49,057 nucleotides of DNA. Source: an uncultured Eubacterium sp. GTDB taxonomy: Bacteria; Bacillota; Clostridia; Lachnospirales; Lachnospiraceae. The stretch is from the NCBI GenBank assembly GCA_910589595.1, contig CAJUTM010000023.1, forward strand, positions 1 to 49,057, read 5' to 3'. The translations under genes were made by a program, and so were the position numbers. Below the pieces are notes generated by a model. It worked only from the letters and a program-made list of their open reading frames with translations, was not told where the DNA came from and searched no databases. This document shows positions 17,978-25,679 of the stretch, piece by piece. Every line of letters starts with the position of its first letter. The first letter of the stretch is position 1.

Positions 17978-18018
17978 TCCTCACGTCTTTTTACGCCCTT
18001 TTCCGTGACGCAAAACCT

Positions 18019-18047
18019 ATTATATTATAGATGAACTTTGTTGTCAA
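18019..18047 (-). promoter_or_regulatory. Consensus sigma-A promoter of the tRNA operon
   Basis: TTGACA, a 17-base spacer and TATAAT on the minus strand: a perfect consensus. It overlaps the last codons of hisC, so the operon initiates inside the end of that gene. Confidence 0.9.
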
Positions 18048-19107
18048 TATTTTTTTCAAGAATTTTGTCCAATTGAAGCAGAAGCGCTTTCATCTGCTCA
18101 TCCGTCCCAATTGTAATCCGCAAATACTCCTTTATTCTCTCCCCTGAAAAATGTCTGACAAATATTTTCTGCTCCCGCAATTTCTCAAAAAGTTCCTGTC
18201 CGGATATCTGTTCATGCTTTACAAAAAGGAAATTCGTCTGCGATGGCAACACAAGAAAACCACGCCGCTCCAATTCTCTTTCACACCACTTCCTCGTCGT
18301 AACTACCTTTGCCAGATTTTCCTGAAAATACTGCTCGTCCGCAAGAGAGGCAGCCCCTACCCGAATAGACGCCATCGTCATTGTATATGAATTAATTGAT
18401 TCTTTCACATCCGTCAGCGCGTGTATGAGCGCCTCGTTCCCCATGGCAAATCCGATTCGCATTCCCGCCATGGAACGGGACTTCGAGTACGTCCGAACAA
18501 CAAGCAGATTATCATACCGCTCAATCAGCGGTAATACCGTCTCCCCTCCGAAATCCACATAAGCTTCATCCACAATCACGACAACATCCCTATTTGCCCG
18601 TACAATTTCCTCAATCTGGCTTGCTTTCATTCCAATCGACGTCGGCGCATTGGGATTCGCGATTACGATACCACCGTTTTTCTTCTTATAATCTTCTATC
18701 CGGATACAGAAGTTGTCATCTAACGGCGGACATTCAAACGGTATGCGGTAAACGTCTGCCCATACCGGATAAAAGGAATACGTGATGTCAGGAAACAGTA
18801 TCGGAACATCCGAATTAAAAAATGTCAGAAACGCCAATGACAAAACATCATCCGAGCCCACCCCGACAAATACCTGCCCCCTCTTCAAGTCATAATACGA
18901 CTCTAACGCCTGAACAAGTTCACTTGACATCGGGTCGGGATAAAGGGCAAATTTATCTACCTGCGTCGTCTCAAAAGCTTCTTTCACTTTAGGAGACGGG
19001 GGATACGGATTCTCATTCGTATTCAACTTAATAATATTATCTTCCTGCGGCTGTTCTCCCGCTATGTAAGGATTTACACGGCGCACATTTTTTTCCCATT
19101 CTTTCAT
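18025..19107 (-). CDS. hisC: Histidinol-phosphate aminotransferase
   Basis: About 360 residues from the ATG at 19107, which has AGAGAGG six bases upstream; an in-frame ATG 13 codons earlier lacks such a site. It is a PLP-dependent class I/II aminotransferase that converts imidazole-acetol phosphate and glutamate to histidinol phosphate. Motifs: IKLNTNENPYPPSP at the start, ANPNAPTS in the middle, VDEAYVDFGG, the PLP lysine in TYSKSRSMAGMRIGF, and a C-terminal YLRITIGT. No other his genes are nearby, and related enzymes also act on aromatic substrates, so the exact substrate is less certain than the fold. Confidence 0.88.
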   Translation of the reverse strand: MKEWEKNVRRVNPYIAGEQPQEDNIIKLNTNENPYPPSPKVKEAFETTQVDKFALYPDPMSSELVQALESYYDLKRGQVFVGVGSDDVLSLAFLTFFNSDVPILFPDITYSFYPVWADVYRIPFECPPLDDNFCIRIEDYKKKNGGIVIANPNAPTSIGMKASQIEEIVRANRDVVVIVDEAYVDFGGETVLPLIERYDNLLVVRTYSKSRSMAGMRIGFAMGNEALIHALTDVKESINSYTMTMASIRVGAASLADEQYFQENLAKVVTTRKWCERELERRGFLVLPSQTNFLFVKHEQISGQELFEKLREQKIFVRHFSGERIKEYLRITIGTDEQMKALLLQLDKILEKNIDNKVHL

Positions 19108-19174
19108 TCGTATCCTCTCTTTCCTCTCTAAAAGACTCATTTCCAACTAACTGTACCCAATTTTCATCCATCTG

Positions 19175-20830
19175 TCAATAATCTATGAGGCTGCGGTAAA
19201 CATTGACAATTCCAAATCCCCATTCTTCATTTGGATATGGCTCTCCTCTCGGAACAGCGCCGCGAATAAATGCTTCCCGCAAAGAATTGCTATTAGCTCC
19301 CTCTCCTGCGTATTGCTGCATAAACATAGCGCCAATTCCCGCCGCAAAAGCTGCTGATACGCTTGTTCCCGACATCGTTCCATATCGCCCACGCGGATAC
19401 GGCCCAAGCACCTCAACACCCGGCGCCACCACTTCCGGTTTTACGATACCATTCGGCGTAAATCCACGGCTTGCCTGCAGATACAGAGCGCCGTCCCTTA
19501 CATCATAGGCAGATATCGTAATAACATTTGTTGTGTTACCCGGATTCGTAATCGTCATATTCGGTTCCGATTCCAAAAATACTACTTCCTCCTCCAAAAA
19601 CTGGCGAATTGGCAGCCACATAGAGAAATTACTATTCGAATACTCGAACCTCGTCCGTACTTTCCAAATCCCCTGCTTGGGAGAAAGGAAACGAAATACC
19701 ACAACCTGCTCACGCGTCAATTCCTGCGATACGCCAAAGTAGAGTTCAACTGTTGTTCCTTCCGGCGTAAACCGATGCTGCTGCCGAATGCCGGATACTG
19801 CTTGAATATTTCCAAAAACCTCTCCACTAGGCGATATAACATCAAAATTCAGCCTGCCGGGTGTCCTCCACCACAACTGTGCGGTGAACGCAGAAAGTGA
19901 ACGCTCTACATCAATATCAATTGTTTCCTCTTTCTCTGTAATTAAATGATGATGCCTTGCGTTCCCCTCGTTGCCTGCACAAGTAATAATCCCAATGCCG
20001 GAAAGTGATAAATATCGGTTAAGGAAGCGGCCCAAATTCGTACTTCCATTGTGATTGCCCATACTGGTTCCCAGCCCCACACAGACGATAACCGACTGCA
20101 TCTCCTGTTCTGCCACGCTGAGTATATAGGCGATTCCCGCCATAATATCATTCTCCTGAAAAGCGGGAACATCACGGGGAATGCCATAATAGTCACGATA
20201 GCTCTGCTTCGCCTGCTTGCACTTTACCATAACAATGCGCGAGAGCGGCGCCACACCGGAAATCCCCCTGCTGCGGTTTTCATTTCCCGCCGCCACACCG
20301 GCCAAAAAAGTTCCATGTCCCACTTCATCCTGCGTCGGCACTAATTCAAAAGGATTATCAGAAGAAAGCGCCTGATTCAACTGCTCCTGAGAATATACTC
20401 TTCCATACGGAAATGTCTTTGTCCCCACTCCATCCTCAACTGTCTGGTCCCAGATAGAGACAATCCGTGAAGTTCCATCAGCCGAAATAAATGCTTCATG
20501 GGTATAATCTATTCCCGTATCCACAAAGCCAATCAATACACCCTGACCATAGATATCCAAATACGGCTGCCTGCGTATTCGCAAAACACCGCTGGCCTCC
20601 AGCGCTTCCTCATCCATCAGTCCATAAACATTCGGTATTGCCGAAAAACCATACCGCTGTATGACCTCGCTATTCACATTCTGAACTTTCTGGTAAATCA
20701 CTCCCTGCCAGTTGTCAATGGGGATATAACAATCCGGATTATACACTTCCTGTACATATTGCTCCCCACGGTAATTGCCCACGAAATACTCCAGCACATC
20801 TTCTGAAAATACTGCTTCCCTACATTGCAT
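19175..20830 (-). CDS. Subtilisin-like S8 protease, Csp-like, no signal peptide
   Basis: 551 residues. The catalytic triad is complete: Asp in GFVDTGIDYTH (near 104), His in EVGHGTFLAGVAAGN (near 175) and Ser in SGTSVSAAFAAG (near 490). A long insert of about 300 residues lies between His and Ser, as in clostridial Csp germination proteases and related cytoplasmic subtilases. No signal peptide is present. The closest functional analogues in Clostridia activate the spore cortex lytic enzyme, but many Lachnospiraceae carry Csp-like paralogues of unknown role. The ribosome-binding site GGGAG is buried in a hairpin (20841-20872). Confidence 0.85.
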   Translation of the reverse strand: MQCREAVFSEDVLEYFVGNYRGEQYVQEVYNPDCYIPIDNWQGVIYQKVQNVNSEVIQRYGFSAIPNVYGLMDEEALEASGVLRIRRQPYLDIYGQGVLIGFVDTGIDYTHEAFISADGTSRIVSIWDQTVEDGVGTKTFPYGRVYSQEQLNQALSSDNPFELVPTQDEVGHGTFLAGVAAGNENRSRGISGVAPLSRIVMVKCKQAKQSYRDYYGIPRDVPAFQENDIMAGIAYILSVAEQEMQSVIVCVGLGTSMGNHNGSTNLGRFLNRYLSLSGIGIITCAGNEGNARHHHLITEKEETIDIDVERSLSAFTAQLWWRTPGRLNFDVISPSGEVFGNIQAVSGIRQQHRFTPEGTTVELYFGVSQELTREQVVVFRFLSPKQGIWKVRTRFEYSNSNFSMWLPIRQFLEEEVVFLESEPNMTITNPGNTTNVITISAYDVRDGALYLQASRGFTPNGIVKPEVVAPGVEVLGPYPRGRYGTMSGTSVSAAFAAGIGAMFMQQYAGEGANSNSLREAFIRGAVPRGEPYPNEEWGFGIVNVYRSLIDY

Positions 20831-20840
20831 AGCATAAAAT

Positions 20841-20872
20841 TCTCCCTGCGTTTACTATATCTTACGCAGAGA
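20841..20872 (-). promoter_or_regulatory. Hairpin covering the ribosome-binding site of the S8 protease
   Basis: On the minus strand TCTCTGCGT pairs with ACGCAGGGAGA across a 12-base loop. The GGGAG that serves the ATG at 20830 lies in the 3' arm. Translation could therefore depend on opening this hairpin by an upstream ribosome, temperature or a factor. The pairing is visible; the regulation is inferred. Confidence 0.4.
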
Positions 20873-20922
20873 CATTCGCCATCATTCCCAAATTACAAAT
20901 TAATCTCCATTCCGAAGCGCAG

Positions 20923-22281
20923 CTAGTTGCTCCCCCGCATTATAATAGTAGGAGCGCCTTTTCCCTCGATGTAATTTGCCGTAATAATAACTTTGCCAAT
21001 CATATCATCTTTTGGAATTTCGTACATAATATCCATCATAAACTGCTCGATGATGGAGCGCAGCGCACGCGCTCCCGTCTTCTTGGCCGCAGCTTTCTTC
21101 GCTACCGCCCGCAGCGCTTCTTCCTCAAATTCCAAATCCACCTCATCCATCTGCAAAAGCTTGCGGTACTGCTTTGTGATGGCATTGCGCGGTTTGCTGA
21201 GAACATCGACCAGTAAATCTTCATCCATTGCCTGTAAAGAGAACACAATAGGAAGCCGGCCGATAAATTCCGGTATCAGACCGTATTCCCGAATATCTTC
21301 GGTCTCCACTTTGGCAAATAAATCCTTATCATGGTCGTACCTGTCCCGCAGCTCCGAGCCAAATCCCATCGTTCCCTGACTAGTCAGACGCTTTTTAATG
21401 ATATCCTCCATCCCGGGAAAGGCACCACCGCAGATAAACAAAATATGACTCGTATTCACCGTTGTCATCGGCACCATCGCGTTTTTATTCGTCGCCCCCA
21501 CCGGAACTTCAATATCAGCGCCCTCCAGCAGTTTAAGTAATGCCTGCTGTACAGACTCCCCACTGACATCCCGATTATTAATATTTTGTTTCTTTGCTAT
21601 TTTATCAATCTCATCAATATATACGATTCCCCGCTCGGCCAGTTCCACGTCATTGTCTGCGCTCGCCAAAAGTTTGGAAATCACGCTTTCCACATCATCG
21701 CCAATATATCCGGCCTCTGTCAGCGCCGTAGCGTCGGTAATCGCAAGCGGTACCTGCAGCAGCTTTGCCATTGTCTTGACCATAAAGGTCTTGCCGCTAC
21801 CCGTCGGCCCTAACATAAGCATATTGGATTTCTCTATTTCCACGCCATCGTCAGTCTTATCTGCCAAAACGCGCTTATAGTGATTGTATACCCCGACGGC
21901 AAGAACCTTTTTGGCCTGTTCCTGCCCCATCACATACTCGTCTAAATTTCCTTTAATGACATGGGGCGCCGGCAGTTGGTTAATATCCAGAATCGGCGTC
22001 TCCCTTTTTTCTTTCTTTTTCGTTTTCACTTTATGACGCTCTTGAAATTCCGTGGGCGGCTCCATCCCCATGGCCCCCAAATTTAAAATTTCCATCCCCG
22101 GATAGGTCGGCATTCCCTGCATACCTATCTGGTCAAACGTCTTTTGCATACAATCCGAGCATATCGTAATATTATTCGGAATGGTAATCATCTTTTCTAC
22201 TTTGCTCTCCGGACGATGGCACATATAGCAAATTTTTTCATAATTGTTTGTATTATCGTCTTTTCTGTTCTCTTCACTCAT
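20923..22281 (-). CDS. clpX: ATP-dependent protease ATP-binding subunit ClpX
   Basis: About 452 residues from the ATG at 22281, preceded by GGAG at six bases. An N-terminal zinc finger (CYMC ... CSDC, near 14-37) is followed by the AAA+ module: Walker A GPTGSGKT, Walker B IVYIDEID, pore loop GYIG (GYVG in most ClpX) and the ClpP-contact loop MGFG where IGF is usual. The C-terminal small domain ends with IIEQFMMDIMYEIP. The protein unfolds substrates for ClpP. No clpP is adjacent, and with the MGFG and GYIG variants this may be a second ClpX paralogue rather than the main copy. Confidence 0.88.
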   Translation of the reverse strand: MSEENRKDDNTNNYEKICYMCHRPESKVEKMITIPNNITICSDCMQKTFDQIGMQGMPTYPGMEILNLGAMGMEPPTEFQERHKVKTKKKEKRETPILDINQLPAPHVIKGNLDEYVMGQEQAKKVLAVGVYNHYKRVLADKTDDGVEIEKSNMLMLGPTGSGKTFMVKTMAKLLQVPLAITDATALTEAGYIGDDVESVISKLLASADNDVELAERGIVYIDEIDKIAKKQNINNRDVSGESVQQALLKLLEGADIEVPVGATNKNAMVPMTTVNTSHILFICGGAFPGMEDIIKKRLTSQGTMGFGSELRDRYDHDKDLFAKVETEDIREYGLIPEFIGRLPIVFSLQAMDEDLLVDVLSKPRNAITKQYRKLLQMDEVDLEFEEEALRAVAKKAAAKKTGARALRSIIEQFMMDIMYEIPKDDMIGKVIITANYIEGKGAPTIIMRGSN

Positions 22282-22380
22282 ACTAGTCTCCATTCCGGAG
22301 CGTAGCAGCAGAAACCATTAGCTGCTTCTTAAGTTTCCACTATTGATAACGCTCCCACACATGATTGTAACCGTCAGGCT

Positions 22381-22416
22381 AATAAATCCCATCGCAAACA
22401 TACGATGGGATTTATT
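22381..22416 (-). terminator. Terminator downstream of the HtrA gene
   Basis: A perfect 14-bp stem (aataaatcccatcg / cgatgggatttatt) with an eight-base loop lies about 20 bases past the HtrA stop. It is A/T-rich at both ends and could work in both directions. Confidence 0.75.
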
Positions 22417-22434
22417 ATACACGATTTTATGACT

Positions 22435-24012
22435 TTAGTAAATACCTCTGCCCCAAGGTACTATTTCCGAATCGTCTCCATAGTTCTGACTATCATTTGG
22501 CTGCTCTTGTGTTGTACTGTCTTCCAAACCATCAACCGTGTCTTTTCCTTTCAGTGTGACATCTACTTCCCTTTCCTTGTAGCTGCCGTCATCGCTTCTC
22601 ATAATAGTCACCTTAATCGTGGTTCCTGTCTTTGTGCTATTTACTTTTCCCTGCACCTCTTCTATTGTTTTCATTACCGCACCGTCGATTTTTGTTATGA
22701 TGTCTCCCTGTTTGATGCCTGCTTTATAGGCGGCTCCCGTATCAGAAACTGCTGCTACATATACGCCGAGCGGAATTCCGTAAGATTTACTAATCGTCTC
22801 CGAAATATTGCGCCCCGTAATGCCCAGATAACCTTTTTCTTCTTCTTTTAAGACTTCTCTGTCCATCAAATCATTAATAATTGATACGGCGCTGCTCATA
22901 GGAATTGCATATCCCATACCCTCGACATTCGTAGAATTATAGGTAAAGTATTTGGACGAGTTAATACCTATCACATTTCCATTCGTATCAATGAGCGCAC
23001 CGCCGCTATTGCCCGGATTAATCGCCGCATCTGTCTGCAACAAAATCTGTGTTGTCGATTGACCGCCGCTATCGGACGCAGAAACCTCACGGTCTTTGGC
23101 GCTCAGATAACCGACCGTTACCGACTGCCCGTAACCGAGCGCATTGCCAATCGCAATTACCATCTGACCTACTTTGGCATTATCTGAACTTCCCAGAGAG
23201 GCAACACGGATACTCTTCTTTGTAGAGTCTTTTAATTTATTTAACGGCACTGTCAATACTGCCAAATCATTAGACGCGCTTGTTCCTTTGACCGTGGCGT
23301 CCGCTACTTCATTATCGTTAAAGGTAATCGAAATCTTATCCGCATCCGCCACCACATGATTATTTGTCACAATAAGAAGCTGGTCGTTATCCTGCTTAAC
23401 GATAAAACCGGAACCGGCCCCCTGAGAAGAATACGTCTGTCCAAAATACGACGTCTGCGTACTCTTTTCCGTTATGGCAACAATGGATGGCATAACCCGT
23501 TCTACGATACCGGAAACATCATTCACGGAAACGGCAACGCCGGATGCCGTTGTAATGGAAATCGGCGCACTGTTATCTCCCGAACCTACCTGTGCGATTT
23601 CATCTCTTCCAAAAACAAAATTGGAAATCTGCTGCACTCCTAAAAAACATGCGGCGGCAACTACTCCGAAAACGACAGCGCTCAAAATAATACGCGGCAT
23701 CGTGATTCCCATGTGGGATTTCTTTTCTCTCTTCACTTTTTTCTGCTTCGACGCCTCAGGCTCTATATTTTGAAAACGATAGATATTATCCTGACTTGGC
23801 ATCGGTCTTGGCTCCGGCACAGTCTCTTCCGCCTGCGAAACACGCTCCTCTGCCTGTGAAACAAATTCTTCCGTCTGCGGAACATGTTCCTCCTGCCCGA
23901 TAGTTTCCTCCTGATTCATTTCTGGCTGCGGGTTGTCATTTCCCGTCTCCTCTGGAGGCACTAGTACAAAGTCGTTTCTTTTCTCCGAATCCATAATATT
24001 ATTCTCGTCCAT
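22435..24012 (-). CDS. htrA: HtrA/DegP-like membrane-anchored serine protease with PDZ domain
   Basis: About 525 residues from an ATG at 24012 preceded by AAAGGG; an upstream ATG at 24033 is less well served. The cytoplasmic N-terminus is acidic and repeat-like (copies of QAEE, 40-80), followed by a transmembrane helix (about 105-125). The trypsin-like domain has His in VTNNHVVADA, Asp in NDLAVLTV and Ser in INPGNSGGAL. One PDZ domain follows (about 395-480, with KAGIKQGDIITKIDG). The acidic tail ends DSEIVPWGRGIY. Such proteases degrade or refold misfolded exported proteins outside the membrane. It stands alone between clpX and a divergent sugar transferase. Confidence 0.92.
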   Translation of the reverse strand: MDENNIMDSEKRNDFVLVPPEETGNDNPQPEMNQEETIGQEEHVPQTEEFVSQAEERVSQAEETVPEPRPMPSQDNIYRFQNIEPEASKQKKVKREKKSHMGITMPRIILSAVVFGVVAAACFLGVQQISNFVFGRDEIAQVGSGDNSAPISITTASGVAVSVNDVSGIVERVMPSIVAITEKSTQTSYFGQTYSSQGAGSGFIVKQDNDQLLIVTNNHVVADADKISITFNDNEVADATVKGTSASNDLAVLTVPLNKLKDSTKKSIRVASLGSSDNAKVGQMVIAIGNALGYGQSVTVGYLSAKDREVSASDSGGQSTTQILLQTDAAINPGNSGGALIDTNGNVIGINSSKYFTYNSTNVEGMGYAIPMSSAVSIINDLMDREVLKEEEKGYLGITGRNISETISKSYGIPLGVYVAAVSDTGAAYKAGIKQGDIITKIDGAVMKTIEEVQGKVNSTKTGTTIKVTIMRSDDGSYKEREVDVTLKGKDTVDGLEDSTTQEQPNDSQNYGDDSEIVPWGRGIY

Positions 24013-24133
24013 GATAATACGCCCTTTCTTCATAAGTTATGCCTATTATAAATGGTAATTGTGTTTAGTTTGTGAAAGGGCGGCAGACATCTCAGACCGA
24101 AAACCGTTGAACAGCCACCCTATAAAAAAATTA

Positions 24134-24162
24134 TTGTGAAATGTCAAAAAATGGTATATACT
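24134..24162 (+). promoter_or_regulatory. Promoter of the sugar-1-phosphate transferase gene
   Basis: TTGTGA, a 17-base spacer and TATACT on the plus strand, about 70 bases before the TTG start at 24234. Confidence 0.75.
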
Positions 24163-24233
24163 AATAATGTTTAGCCCTATGCATCCAATTTGTAAAAGGC
24201 AACGAGATTACACACAGAAAGGACGAGATTATT

Positions 24234-25661
24234 TTGATTAAAGGAAATCAAAAACTGTTAAATCTTTTTCGAATATTAATCGATACAGCTATCATGGTCT
24301 TTTCCTTTGTGGCTGCCTATCATTTACGTTTTGATACCGAACACAGTATTCTGATACGCTGGGGTATGGAACGCCCGCGGGGGTTATATGGCACGTTAGA
24401 GGACTATTTGCAAATCCTGTTCATGCTAATTCCCTGCTATTTGGCATCCTACTATTTTTTTCATCTCTACGACCCTAAACGTGTAAAAAGCCGTAAATAC
24501 GAAATTTTTAATATGCTGAAAGCAAATATTGTCGGAATCTTATATTGTGCCGCTTTTCTGTTTTTTATTCACAACGGAAAATGGGCTCGTTTGTTTATTG
24601 TCATTTTCGTCACTCTGAATTTTATGATGGAAGTAACTTTCCGTTTCGCAACGACTACTATTCTTCGCAAAATCCGTAAAAAGGGCTTAAATCAAAAACA
24701 CATTCTTCTCATTGGATACAGCCGGGCGGCAGAGAGTTACATCGACCGCCTGCTCGCTCACCCTGAATGGGGCTTTTCGATTCACGGTATTTTGGACAAC
24801 CATAAGCCATTTGGGCACGCATACCGTAATGTTCCCGTTATTGGCCGCATTGACGAATTAGAAAAAATGCTGCCGGAAAACGATTACGATGAAATCGCCA
24901 TCACGTTAGGTATTAACCACTACGATTCTCTGGAACAAATCGTTGCCATTACCGAAAAATCCGGTGTGCACACGAAATTTATTCCGGACTACAATAACAT
25001 CATCCCTACCCGCCCTTACACCGAAGATTTGGACGGGCTGCCAGTCATCCATGTACGCAAAGTTCCGTTGTCCAATTCTTTTAACCGCTTTTTGAAACGG
25101 ACGTTTGACATTTTCGGCTCTCTGCTCTTAATCATTTTGTTTTCGATTCCTATGGCAATTGTGGCCGCTATTATTAAAGCGACATCACCGGGGCCGCTTA
25201 TTTTTAAGCAGGAACGAGTAGGACTTCACAACCGCCCGTTTAAAATGTTTAAATTCCGCTCAATGGAAGTTCAGGATGACTCAAAAGAAAAACAGGCGTG
25301 GACAGTACAGAATGACCCGCGTGTAACTCCTATCGGTAAGTTTATCCGCAAGACAAGTCTGGACGAACTTCCTCAATTCTTTAATGTACTAAAAGGGGAT
25401 ATGAGTCTGGTCGGCCCAAGACCGGAGCGACCATTCTTTGTAGAGAAATTCAAGGAAGAAATTCCCCGTTACATGATTAAGCATCAAGTTCGTCCGGGCA
25501 TAACCGGATGGGCACAGGTCAATGGCTACCGCGGCGATACTTCCATCCGTATGCGCATTGACTGTGATTTGTATTATATTGAAAACTGGACGTTTGGTCT
25601 GGACATTAAAATATTGTTCCTGACAATCTTTAAGGGATTCGTGAATAAAAATGCATACTAA
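24234..25661 (+). CDS. Polyprenyl-phosphate sugar-1-phosphate transferase (WcaJ/EpsE type)
   Basis: 475 residues with a TTG start behind AAAGGACGAG. Four N-terminal transmembrane helices (about 10-140) precede a Rossmann-like CoA_binding_3 domain (LLIGYSRAAESYID near 160). Then come another helix and the C-terminal bacterial sugar transferase domain with KRTFDIFGS, SPGPLIFKQERVG, FKFRSM, TSLDELPQFFNVLKGDMSLVGPRP and PGITGWAQVNG. This enzyme starts exopolysaccharide or glycan repeat assembly by linking a sugar phosphate to undecaprenyl phosphate. No other glycan genes are nearby, so it is an orphan initiating transferase with an unknown sugar. Confidence 0.92.
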   Translation: MIKGNQKLLNLFRILIDTAIMVFSFVAAYHLRFDTEHSILIRWGMERPRGLYGTLEDYLQILFMLIPCYLASYYFFHLYDPKRVKSRKYEIFNMLKANIVGILYCAAFLFFIHNGKWARLFIVIFVTLNFMMEVTFRFATTTILRKIRKKGLNQKHILLIGYSRAAESYIDRLLAHPEWGFSIHGILDNHKPFGHAYRNVPVIGRIDELEKMLPENDYDEIAITLGINHYDSLEQIVAITEKSGVHTKFIPDYNNIIPTRPYTEDLDGLPVIHVRKVPLSNSFNRFLKRTFDIFGSLLLIILFSIPMAIVAAIIKATSPGPLIFKQERVGLHNRPFKMFKFRSMEVQDDSKEKQAWTVQNDPRVTPIGKFIRKTSLDELPQFFNVLKGDMSLVGPRPERPFFVEKFKEEIPRYMIKHQVRPGITGWAQVNGYRGDTSIRMRIDCDLYYIENWTFGLDIKILFLTIFKGFVNKNAY

Positions 25662-25679
25662 CTGAGCTTATTTTTCAAC

